Shown here: positions 15,139 through 24,100 of the stretch, piece after piece
How the letters are laid out: each line of letters opens with the position of its first letter
Position numbering within the stretch: the stretch's first letter is position 1
Assembly: GCA_964529445.1 (NCBI GenBank)
Contig: CAZGWJ010000003.1
Location: 15,672-79,671, forward strand
DNA: 64,000 nucleotides
Source: CAZGWJ01 sp964529445
GTDB taxonomy: Bacteria > Oederibacteriota > Muellerivitia > Muellerivitales > Muellerivitaceae
Direction of reading: 5' to 3'
Translations under genes and position numbers: made by a program
Notes under the pieces: model-generated
What the model saw: the letters and a program-made list of their open reading frames with translations, nothing else
Database searches by the model: none
Told to the model about the DNA's origin: nothing

Positions 15139-16040
15139 GCCATCCCTCCGATCATCCGCACCGTTTCGATCAGCGTCCCCATCACGAACCCGCCGATCGC
15201 ACCGTTCACGCGGATCCAGTCCAGATGGGTCTTCGCCTTGCGCTCCACCATGAGGCGGACATCATCCGCCGTCAGGGTGTCGAGGTTCTTCTTCACGACT
15301 TCCCCCACCTTGATGTGGGAGAAAAGCGCCTCCACCATGGCTTCCCTCAGTTCCTCCTCCATCTCCGGCGTGAGTAGATGGTTCAACAGGCGCCTGGTTT
15401 CCACGGCCAGGGCGCCCCTGAGATCCCCGGTCCGGGTGGCGCCGTCCATGGCACCGGCCGCCGCCTCGAAAACCAAGCTCCGGATCTTGGCCGGTAGTTC
15501 CAATCCCCGGACAACGCCCTGTCCCACCTCGACGATACTGACGACCTTCAAGGGTTCCGGCCAAGTCTCGAACCAGCGTCCGAATGCCGCGTCCACCTCT
15601 CGCTCCACGAACCCCGCGGTGGCCGGGTCCTGCAACCTTTCCCCCGCCGTGCGCAGGAGGTGTTCCTCCAGCCGTGATTGAACCCTTGATGAGAGCAACA
15701 TCCCTTCCAAGACTTCCCTCATCGGGGCCGCCAAATGCACCTCCTGCAGGTGCCGCCTCACGGCCTCGGGAGTGAACCACTCCCTCTCCACCATCCCCGC
15801 GATGTCCTCGCAGATGGCTTCCTTGTTGCGAGGGATGACCCCCGAGAAGGGGATCCACCATTTGCGTTCGAACACCATGACCACCGCCATCCAATCGACC
15901 AGGGTGCCGATCGTTCCCGCCACTGCCCCAGCACACAAGATACGGGAAGCCACGGACATACTCGTCGAGGCCCAAACGACTGCCGAAACCGCGAGGATCG
16001 GCATCAGGATCGTGACGAAGACAGCCTTGTCGATCCTCAT
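15135..16040 (-). CDS. DUF445 family membrane protein
   Basis: A 301-residue protein of the DUF445 family. The family signature is clear in residues 35-75: GTIGTLVDWMAVVMVFERKW then the IPRNKEAICEDIAGMVEREW segment. Hydrophobic spans lie at about 6-50 and at the C-terminus (NGAIGGFVMGTLIETV). The family is widespread and its biochemical role is not established. The ATG overlaps the stop of the 51-residue gene upstream as ATGA, and its own end overlaps the next gene, so three genes are coupled. Confidence 0.8.
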   Translation of the reverse strand: MRIDKAVFVTILMPILAVSAVVWASTSMSVASRILCAGAVAGTIGTLVDWMAVVMVFERKWWIPFSGVIPRNKEAICEDIAGMVEREWFTPEAVRRHLQEVHLAAPMREVLEGMLLSSRVQSRLEEHLLRTAGERLQDPATAGFVEREVDAAFGRWFETWPEPLKVVSIVEVGQGVVRGLELPAKIRSLVFEAAAGAMDGATRTGDLRGALAVETRRLLNHLLTPEMEEELREAMVEALFSHIKVGEVVKKNLDTLTADDVRLMVERKAKTHLDWIRVNGAIGGFVMGTLIETVRMIGGMA

Positions 16041-16192
16041 CGTCCGTTTCCTTTCCGGTCCGCTTCCTTCACATCTTCCAAGGCCTGCTTGACCCGCAAG
16101 GCCAATCCTTGGACCACACCCGTTTGGATCACCTTGTAGGCGGCATAAAACCCCATGCATGTCATGAACCCCCCGACGAATGCGCTGATCAT
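16037..16192 (-). CDS. Small membrane protein, 51 residues
   Basis: A short gene with AAGGAGGA seven bases before its ATG. It begins MISAFVGGFMTCMGFYAAYK, a Gly-rich hydrophobic span, then a helical charged tail (RVKQALEDVKEADRKGNGR). It ends in an ATGA overlap with the DUF445 gene, which suggests that it is a small partner of that membrane protein. Confidence 0.6.
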   Translation of the reverse strand: MISAFVGGFMTCMGFYAAYKVIQTGVVQGLALRVKQALEDVKEADRKGNGR

Positions 16193-16225
16193 GTCTTCCT
16201 CCTTGTTCTTCGGATCCCTATCTCT

Positions 16226-16831
16226 TTACTCGGCCCCTTTTTCCCCCATGGCCTTCTTGTAGTTCACGACCTCAAAGATGATCTCGGCCACCCGATGCAG
16301 GAAGGGGACCCTGAGGAAGGTCTCCTCCGTGTTCGCGAGGTAGTGCATGGTCAGGTCGTGGTTGCCGATCTCCCGGAGGCGCTCGGCGATGAGGTACCAA
16401 TGGGCGTCGTTCCCGGGGCGGCCACAGGCGATCAGCCATTGGGCCCCCGCCTGGAACATGTCTGCGTTCTTGGCTTCCAGGATCAGGGTGAAGCCATGGG
16501 ACCCCTGGATGAAGGGGTTGCCGCCCAAGCTGGCCTCTTCCATGAGGACCATGGCTCTCTCCACATCCTTCTCGCACCCGATCCCCTCGAGGAAGGACTC
16601 CGCCTGGCAGGGCTTGTTACCCAGCCCCTTACCCTTGAGGATCCATTTCTGGTAGGTGGGAAGGTCCTGCCGGACCCCGTATCCCAACTCGTAGCAAAGC
16701 CCGATGGTGTAGCAGGCGTCCCCGTGGCCAGCCTCGGCCGCCTGCTCGAACAGGATCGCGGCATTCTCGTAATCGAACTTCTCGTACGACACGCAACCTC
16801 TTCGGTATGTCTCGTCGGCGGTTCCCACCAT
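16226..16831 (-). CDS. Sel1-like repeat protein
   Basis: A 201-residue helical repeat protein. Residues 20-75 fit Sel1 repeats: YENAAILFEQAAEAGHGDAC followed by YTIGLCYELGYGVRQDLPTY, with further degenerate repeats after. Sel1 repeats are protein-interaction scaffolds. The start is the ATG with GGGAGG six bases upstream; a longer frame upstream lacks such a site and runs into the divergent promoter region. It is the first gene of the minus-strand run of small genes ending near 12 kb. Confidence 0.7.
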   Translation of the reverse strand: MVGTADETYRRGCVSYEKFDYENAAILFEQAAEAGHGDACYTIGLCYELGYGVRQDLPTYQKWILKGKGLGNKPCQAESFLEGIGCEKDVERAMVLMEEASLGGNPFIQGSHGFTLILEAKNADMFQAGAQWLIACGRPGNDAHWYLIAERLREIGNHDLTMHYLANTEETFLRVPFLHRVAEIIFEVVNYKKAMGEKGAE

Positions 16832-16898
16832 GATCGCCTCCCGTTCGTTTTGCCTTCGTGATGTATTGAACCACTGCGCCGACCGGTTCGGGTGCTCC

Positions 16899-16927
16899 GC
16901 AATATTTTCATTTTTTTGCAATATTGC
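16899..16927. promoter_or_regulatory. GCAATATT repeat/palindrome between divergent genes
   Basis: GCAATATT occurs at 16899 and again within the perfect 10-bp palindrome GCAATATTGC at 16918-16927. The pair lies between the divergent Sel1 gene and the 59-residue gene and could be a regulator site. Confidence 0.35.
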
Positions 16928-16990
16928 AGTCGGACGGGACCAACCCGGATTTGGGTATGCTTTCCTCTAGAACCTGAACGGGGGTGTCCA

Positions 16991-17170
16991 ATGGGACTTG
17001 TCAACGCGCTCTACAAACTGGCCCGTCTGGCCAACGACGTGAAGACTGTGGCCAGCCTGAATCCCAAGCGGATCTTGCGCCGGTTCGTGGTGAACAAATT
17101 CATCGGCCGCAACGTGGCCTCACGTCTTTATATGAAGGGGCCCCGGGGAGGCGCCCGTGACCCCCGCTGA
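16991..17170 (+). CDS. Small basic protein, 59 residues
   Basis: Starts at an ATG with GGGGGTG upstream: MGLVNALYKLARLANDVKTV, then a very basic stretch (NPKRILRRFVVNKFIGRNVA). It overlaps the start of the J-domain gene by 14 bases, so the two are co-translated. Possibly a small partner of that membrane protein. No family recognised. Confidence 0.55.
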   Translation: MGLVNALYKLARLANDVKTVASLNPKRILRRFVVNKFIGRNVASRLYMKGPRGGARDPR

Positions 17171-18269
17171 AGCCCGAGGAATCCTCGATATACCAACGGG
17201 AGAGCCCCTCACGCCGGATTCGCTGAAAACGGCCTTCCGGAAGGCAGCCATGACGGCCCACCCCGACAAGGGCGGCAGCGTGCAGGCCTTCCTGAGGGTT
17301 CAGGCGGCCTATGAGTTCCTGATGAAGACTGGCGGGGCCGGGGTTCCCGACGGCGCTGTCTGGACCGAGACACCCGAGGAACTGGAGCAGCGCCTACAGG
17401 AGATCTCCCAGGCCTTCGAACGGATCGCCCGAGGCCTCGGCGATAAGTTCGGGGATTCTTTCAACGACCTGGCCCAGAACCTGGCTACCGGCATGGAAAG
17501 CTTGGATTCACCAGCCAAGATCGAGCGTGAATGGCCCAACGTGGTCCAGAGGGGATGGCATATCCACTGCACCGAGATGAATAACCACATCCGTACCCAG
17601 GTCGAGGACATCGCCAATGCCTTCGATGCATGGCTGGTATCGGAGATGCGGTTCAGCGTTCGATTGGCAAAAGCGCATTTCTTGAGGATGTTCTGGAGAA
17701 GGCCGCCGTTTTACCTGATCTGGCTGGGGCTGTTCGGCATATCTGGCGTCCTGCTCATTCAGCGCGCTTCAGTCAACATCACGGACCTTCCCCTCATGGC
17801 AGGATTGGGTGCCGCTACTTTGGGCCTATCAATCGCAAGCCACCTGATCTACTCCGAATCCAAGTTCACCGAAAGGGGTTTTCTGCCCCGGATGGCGGAT
17901 CACTCATCAGCCCTGGACCACGGTTATTTCCATTATTCGGTCAGCGGGGTAACCAGCACGGACGAGGCGGCCGGCGCAGGTCTTATTGGGGGCGCCGTGA
18001 CAGGGGCCATCTTCGGAGGCCCCATCGGAGCCATCATTGGAGGGGTGCTCGGGGGGGTATTTGGTTCCCTGTTCGGGACTCCCATCGAGGAGATCCAAAA
18101 GAAGGTCTACGAGAACACGATGGAGCGGATCGTGCCTATCGCGGACGGGATGTTCGAGGACCTGGTCGAACGAATTACGACGTTGCGCAATGAATACCTG
18201 AAGCAGGCACGGGAGAATTACGAGAAAGCCTCCCGAAATGCCGTCGGCCTTTTAACATCATCGTCCTAG
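17157..18269 (+). CDS. J-domain membrane protein with glycine zipper
   Basis: A 370-residue protein starting at GTG. Residues 1-60 form a J domain, the DnaJ module that stimulates the ATPase of Hsp70; the essential His-Pro-Asp is at 35-37 (MTAHPDKGGS). Then come helices (75-165), two membrane spans at about 183-203 and 210-230, and a Gly-rich hydrophobic zipper at 266-303 (GAIFGGPIGAIIGGVLGG) like those that form oligomeric membrane channels. The C-terminus is helical. A pore- or membrane-active assembly controlled by Hsp70 is a guess. A decayed copy of the zipper lies at 19013-19096. Confidence 0.7.
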   Translation: MTPAEARGILDIPTGEPLTPDSLKTAFRKAAMTAHPDKGGSVQAFLRVQAAYEFLMKTGGAGVPDGAVWTETPEELEQRLQEISQAFERIARGLGDKFGDSFNDLAQNLATGMESLDSPAKIEREWPNVVQRGWHIHCTEMNNHIRTQVEDIANAFDAWLVSEMRFSVRLAKAHFLRMFWRRPPFYLIWLGLFGISGVLLIQRASVNITDLPLMAGLGAATLGLSIASHLIYSESKFTERGFLPRMADHSSALDHGYFHYSVSGVTSTDEAAGAGLIGGAVTGAIFGGPIGAIIGGVLGGVFGSLFGTPIEEIQKKVYENTMERIVPIADGMFEDLVERITTLRNEYLKQARENYEKASRNAVGLLTSSS

Positions 18270-18611
18270 TTTATATGCGGTATATACATCGTGTTATTAA
18301 CATCGCCATGCTTTTTACACCACAATAATTGATCGCACCCGCAGTACTATCAGTTCTTCTACCCGGCCATCATTACCAAATATCCTTTCTCAATAGGTGA
18401 TTGAGTCTCATATCGCCCAGATGACTTTACGACGCAAATATCCCAGTTATGCCCGGTCGCGTTCATGTGTCCGCTTCCTCACAAAGGTTCCTTCCGCATA
18501 GCAGTATTTTCATATAATGGCCCAACCAAAGGGGCGGATCATCCCATTCCTTATTCACCATGATCGCCGTGCCGCATCATCGCCCCTACGGTCAGCACTA
18601 CTCAAAGGTTC
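18270..18611. other. Non-coding interval
   Basis: About 340 bases of AT-rich DNA with no gene I can support. A consensus TATAAT is at 18513. The start has short palindromic AT runs (TATATGCGGTATATAC). Confidence 0.5.
18513..18518 (+). promoter_or_regulatory. Consensus -10 box
   Basis: TATAAT lies 100 bases before the small gene at 18618. No good -35 was found at the expected distance. Confidence 0.35.
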
Positions 18612-18617
18612 ATGACC

Positions 18618-18995
18618 ATGAAAATCAATTATGGCTACCCGGATACCGTACTGGACCGCGAGACCCTTATTCGTCTCATCGAATATCTCGAGTCACAATC
18701 TCCAAATATATCCTGCCGTGCGTTCTTCGAGGATTTCCACTTTGTTTTCCGTTGGTTCAAACCCGACGGCCAACGCGGAGAGTGGACTATCCAAATCTTC
18801 GTCCGCGATTACGTGGCTCCACATTTCGGACTTGGCAGTCTTGCTATGTCAGCCTTTAGCGCTTGCTGTTTAATGTTTCTGCGGGAGCACGCTATCGATT
18901 ACGAGAGAGATCCCGGCGTTGTAACTCATTGGAGTGAGCGTCTTGTATTGTTAGGCCTGATTCCAGACGGTATCCCACGTCTCCGACCGGCCTGA
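18618..18995 (+). CDS. Hypothetical protein, 125 residues
   Basis: Chosen start is the second ATG (MKINYGYPDTVLDRETLIRL), which has AAAGG nine bases upstream. The protein is soluble-looking with aromatic and charged residues (EDFHFVFRWFKPDGQRGEW) and a helical C-terminal half. No family recognised. It is isolated between non-coding DNA and a gene remnant, so it may be a leftover of an older insertion. Confidence 0.45.
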   Translation: MKINYGYPDTVLDRETLIRLIEYLESQSPNISCRAFFEDFHFVFRWFKPDGQRGEWTIQIFVRDYVAPHFGLGSLAMSAFSACCLMFLREHAIDYERDPGVVTHWSERLVLLGLIPDGIPRLRPA

Positions 18996-19012
18996 TGCAG
19001 ATTGGCGGGCGC

Positions 19013-19096
19013 AGACCTGATCGTGGGCGCCATGACACGAGCCATCTTCAGGGACCCCATTGGCGCCATCATCGGAGGGGTTCCGGGAGTTTACAT
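19013..19096 (+). pseudogene. Decayed copy of the J-domain protein's glycine zipper
   Basis: Translated in frame this reads ADLIVGAMTRAIFRDPIGAI followed by IGGVPGV, nearly matching AGLIGGAVTGAIFGGPIGAI followed by IGGVLGG in the J-domain gene about 1 kb upstream (near 17975-18055). The DNA is also clearly similar. No start codon or surrounding domain remains, so it is a partial duplication or the scar of a second, related gene. Confidence 0.65.
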
Positions 19097-19111
19097 CAAT
19101 TCTTTAGTTCG

Positions 19112-21124
19112 TTATGCTCCGCCAGTGCGTTCTACATATTGCGCAGTCAACTCATTTAGCAATCCGCTGTAATTATTGTTAGCGCTGAGATGTAACGCCC
19201 ACGAAGAACGCATCATGGCTGTATACAGTGAACGTCTCGCCTTGTCAGAAGTCTCCCCATCTTCATCCCTCGAAGGGTAATCGTCCTCGCCAATAAATGG
19301 AATTATCAAATTTTGAAATTCAAGTCCCTTGGCACTCCATGTCGATATAAGTTTCACCGACTCTTCAGTAATGTTGATATTCTTTTTTTTGTTATCCTTC
19401 AAATAACTCTCAGTCTTTATCCCACTCTTCTCAAAACATTGCTGTATCTTCTTGAGTTTTTCCACGTCGTTTACAAGAATCGCGACCGACGAGAGTGGAA
19501 ATCCCTTTTCGCTTGTCACATCCACGACCTTACTAAAGATCCCATAGATTTCTGCCGCCTCATCCTTATATATAACGATTTGTACCTTGGGAGGTTTTCG
19601 TCGTTTATCCCGCTCTTCCAACGCGTCAGGAATCAGTAAATCCTCCTCGCCAAAACGTGCACCCTGCCCCTCTATCAAAGGTCGCGATGCGTAGATAATA
19701 GGTGTTGTAGATCTATAGCATTTTTTTAGTATCGTCGTCCGCCCCTGAAGCTTATAACCCGTCAAATTCCATCTAAATCCTCGCCGGTAAATGCTTTGTG
19801 TCGAATCGCCATACATGACAACCGAGGTAGCGGCCTTATCCGAATCGCCGAACAATCGCCTTAAGAGTAAATAAACTGACGGCGTTAGGTCCTGCGCTTC
19901 ATCCACATATACATGAGTATATGTTTGAGCCACCCGCTTACACCTTGATGGCACACTGTTTTCCGACATCTTTAGAACATGAGTTGTCATCCTTTCCCAT
20001 GGATATTTACCAATCTGCTTGCACTTTCTCATGAACTTATCAAACAACACCCAGACAACTTTCCGGGTAGATTTATCTAGTCTTTTTCCCATACCGGTAC
20101 GATCGGTTTCTAAATACATATCTTCGGTTCGTAAATATCTCCCAAGAATGATCTCCGCTATTTCGTCATATACCTCTTCTGGGGATAGTTTGAAATCGTC
20201 TTTAACGTTTTCTCCAACTATCAACTTGAGATAAGGCATTAGCTTATCTTTTTCAGTATAATTCACACTTTCATTATCTTCCCTGACCAATGTACTGATG
20301 AAGCTATAAACCGTCTTAATATCCACCGACCTTTTCCCCTCCAGATCAAGATCATAGTTAATGACTTGCTTTGACAAATCGGCAAGCAACTGATTGTGAC
20401 AAAGGTATAGTATCTTCTGTTTGTGTCCTACTAAATCCAGCTGTGGGTCGTTGATAACGCGCTCAATTCTGCGCAATGCGACGATCGTTTTCCCACTCCC
20501 AGCCGCCCCCTTAACTGCATGAACAGCACCCAATTCTTTATCAACAAGCTGCCTTTGCTCATCGGACAAAGCCTTGAAATGTTCAATCAATGGAATAAAG
20601 CGATATACGTCCAATGCTTCTTCATCCACTAAGATCGTCGAAACGGGCTCCACGACGGGGATGCGATATACAGGTAATCTTGATTCCCGAGATTTTTCCT
20701 TGGTGACGGTTTTCTCTTTTGAGGGAAGAAAGTCTTCCTTCTTTAACACCTTAGCTTTTTCCATTAATACTTCAGTATTACCGTTATACGTTTCAGCCCA
20801 ATCACACACTTCGTGCTCACCGACACGATGCATTACAACTTCGGGCATGCCGCTTTTATCGTAGGGTTCATCAACGATTCTTCGCCCATGATCAATATTT
20901 GTATGAAACAAGCCTCGTTTAGAACCTTTAATAGGTGTTCTTTTCGCGCTCCCGGCTCTGAGTTCATTCAAATCGGTCAAATATGATTTGAGACGTTCCC
21001 ATATCACACGTCGTAGCTTTGGCGCATGACACGCTATAGCCTCTTCTTCCTCAGCAAACCTTTTTGTAATATATGCATGATGAAAATGTGGTTTCCCAGA
21101 GTTGGTTACTGTTTCTTCGCGCAT
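19112..21124 (-). CDS. UvrD/Rep-like superfamily 1 helicase
   Basis: A 670-residue protein with a leading domain of about 180 residues and an SF1 helicase: Walker A GAAGSGKT near 205, Walker B as YVDEAQDLTPSVY, motif III GDSTQSIYRRGF, motif IV-type CYRSTTPI, and a C-terminal WSAKGLEFQNLIIPF and YTAMMRSSWAL. The ATG at 21124 has GAGGAG seven bases upstream; a GTG start 18 bases earlier would overlap the previous gene by four bases and is an alternative. It is the last gene of the minus-strand cassette that begins at 37.5 kb and follows the RecD-like gene directly. A role in DNA unwinding for defence or repair is inferred. Confidence 0.75.
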   Translation of the reverse strand: MREETVTNSGKPHFHHAYITKRFAEEEEAIACHAPKLRRVIWERLKSYLTDLNELRAGSAKRTPIKGSKRGLFHTNIDHGRRIVDEPYDKSGMPEVVMHRVGEHEVCDWAETYNGNTEVLMEKAKVLKKEDFLPSKEKTVTKEKSRESRLPVYRIPVVEPVSTILVDEEALDVYRFIPLIEHFKALSDEQRQLVDKELGAVHAVKGAAGSGKTIVALRRIERVINDPQLDLVGHKQKILYLCHNQLLADLSKQVINYDLDLEGKRSVDIKTVYSFISTLVREDNESVNYTEKDKLMPYLKLIVGENVKDDFKLSPEEVYDEIAEIILGRYLRTEDMYLETDRTGMGKRLDKSTRKVVWVLFDKFMRKCKQIGKYPWERMTTHVLKMSENSVPSRCKRVAQTYTHVYVDEAQDLTPSVYLLLRRLFGDSDKAATSVVMYGDSTQSIYRRGFRWNLTGYKLQGRTTILKKCYRSTTPIIYASRPLIEGQGARFGEEDLLIPDALEERDKRRKPPKVQIVIYKDEAAEIYGIFSKVVDVTSEKGFPLSSVAILVNDVEKLKKIQQCFEKSGIKTESYLKDNKKKNINITEESVKLISTWSAKGLEFQNLIIPFIGEDDYPSRDEDGETSDKARRSLYTAMMRSSWALHLSANNNYSGLLNELTAQYVERTGGA

Positions 21125-21138
21125 GTACTTCTCCTCAA

Positions 21139-24100
21139 TCACAACGTTGACATCAACTCTTTAACCCGTTTTGCTTGCTCCCTCAATTTCACTGCGTCTA
21201 GCCCACCCCTTTCATTTTCCTGGGACGTGAACATATTTTTCCCCTCTATTACACCATTCTTCCGGTACCATTCTTTCTTCCATTCCCATCCTTTGCGATA
21301 TGTCGATTGATCTAACATACCCAGATGTTCCCATAGAATGACATCACCGCTTAATGTCACAAAAGAGAAATCAGGACGCATATGGCCCTTTTCCTCAGAC
21401 CCATCAAATACACGTTCATATTCATACTCGATACCCTGCTCATGAAGGATATTTGCTATCACTAATTCAGATTTACTCCTTACTAAGTGTCCTTTTATCG
21501 TTCGGTGGATCAAGTGTTCAGCATAAGGCGGTTCATCTGCATCCACTCGCACCACGGATTTAAACAGGTTCGTGTTTCGATTAGCTGTTTCCGAACGTTC
21601 TGGCCGAGAATAGTCATAAAGCATAGCTGCATTATCGCCTTCGATAAATAGCACCAGATGCTCGCGAGACCGGGTTAAAGCTGTATAAAGTAGCTCCCTT
21701 GAGAGAAGGCGGCAGTCCTTTGGTAACACTAGGAATACTTTTTTAAATTCACTACCTTGGGCTTTATGCACCGTTAAGGCGTAGGCGAGTTCTAATGGCC
21801 CGCCCCCTCCGGCAAACTCATACTCACGATAGGAAAACGTGAGTTTGGGACGATCGGCAAAAAGAACATTTAAAGAATTGTATTTTATATATGCACCAGT
21901 ACCCACTTCACCGTTTGCCACATAACATTTCTCGCTGTTCTTGCCATCCCAAGAACTGCGCCATTGATTCTGCGCTTGTATGACTTTATCCCTTTTCGCT
22001 ATACACTCGTCACCAAAACTTATCATCCAGGGCTTGATGGCATCACCCAGTTCTCTCTTCCTGAATATCTTTTGAATCCAGCGATTTATCTCTTTCACAC
22101 CGTGTTGTCGCATTTTAACCGGGGTTAATATCTGCCAATTCTCCGCACCATTCGGTGACTCAAATGGTACGTTTCCCGCCGAGATAACCGGCCTCAATAC
22201 TTGCCCATTTGGCATAACGAGCGATTCGCCTAAGTTTGATTCACGTAAATTGTCATATCCCAAAGACCTGTCAAATCCCACAATATCATTGCTGCTTTTT
22301 AGGCCCAGGTGGTGCTGAAACGATGTCAGCAACTTATCCTTCAAATCATCAGAGTCCTTCCACAATACGATGTCCAAATCGTTGAACTTGCCTCCCAATT
22401 CCAGATCACTGAGCACCCGATCCGAATCGACCTGTTGCGGTTCGCGTGTAAACCAAGATGCCAATCGCAACGCATCTGAACTGTCATTGCCAATTGAAGA
22501 TGATCTGACTTCGACAGTCAAACGCGCTAATGCATCCTTCACATATTCGCCATCTGGCGTTTTGTCCTGGCTGTTCTCTAAATATGTCGTCAAATCAGCG
22601 AATGGTCGACCGATGCCAATCGGGGGTAATTGATTCGGATCACCTACCAATATGATCCTTTGAACATGTGCCAGATCCAGAGCCATTAGGACCGCATACA
22701 AGTCATCCATCGTCAGCATCGAACATTCGTCAATTATGATCGTTTTCTCGCGCCTATATTTCTGTTTACTATCGAAAAGGGGTCTCTGGATATTGGTATT
22801 GTATCGATCCAACTTATACAGGAATTGAGCAACCGTCATTCCCTCCGAACCAGCCGCTCTCCCCAATCTGACACGTGCTTTCCCAGTCGGAGCCAACAGC
22901 AAAATACCATCACTCGCCAAAGATGCGCATCTTGACAATGCGCCCACGATTGAAGTCTTTCCTGTTCCCGCTCTACCCATCAATACTGAAAGTCGCCGTC
23001 TTGTTACCTTTTCTAATGCTTCAGACTGTTCATCAATCGCGGACGTATGTCTGCTATTTCGCTCATCATATTTACCACCAGATCTCTCGATTGCCTCGAG
23101 CAACAGCGCTTTCCAATTCACCCCAAGAGAAGGATGCGTCTTTTCAACCCTCCTTGACAGAATCTTGCTCAATTCTTCTTCTCGCTTGTGCACTTCCGTC
23201 AATTGAAGAGCCAGTTCCTTCTTTCCACTATTACCCGCTGGTTCATATTCAACGACGTCAATAACCTTCTTCAACATTTCCTTGTTAGCAATAGGCCAAT
23301 GTGCTCCCATTTCACAAGGATGGTCTAGGTCCAGTTTTGTTGTCGCATGAACCGCTTCTTTAATGCTTAACAGCGTATCCCCCTTATCCGCTGCTCTCCG
23401 CAATACCGCAACGATTGCAGCACGAAGGCGTCTTGTATCATTGGGCGTCTCAACAGCAGAGGGGCTTGGCACAGGATGTTTAGCGGCAATAATAGGATCG
23501 GGACGAAGGGCCCTATCAACTGCACCTATAGAAACTGGGGCATCATCCTCATCCCCCATGTCAATCTCGCAGATTAAATAGGGGTTCTGCAAAACATCTT
23601 CATCACAGACACGAACCATCGTCCTTTCTGCGCGATGAATTGAGTCGAACCATCGGTCTGCCTGCTTTTTTGTTAAAGCCATTCTCGACAACAAACGCAA
23701 GAGATCCTTCGTTTCGCGTTGATGGTAGATCCAACTATCTCTTGCCGCTTCTACATCGGGCTTATAGGATTCTAGTGGCGGTTTCATCTTTCCGTTCAAT
23801 ACAGCATCTACTATTGGCCAAGGATCCATTTCTGGAGTGATCATCTTTCTATCTAGCATATCTCGCACAAACGAGACGCCCAGTCGCATACCCATGGCTT
23901 CCAGAACACTGCCCAAGCCAGGATAAGCGCCCCTATCCTTCCAGGTAGTGGCAATTTGTGCATTCAACCATTCTTCGCGTTTTTCCCACGGGCCAGGCAC
24001 AATACCGTGCGAACGGATTGCGCGAACTGCCTTTAAACAATGCGTTAGAGTTGATAGCGCCACATCTGGTGAAGCCAACTCTGAACCATATGAGAAGCTT

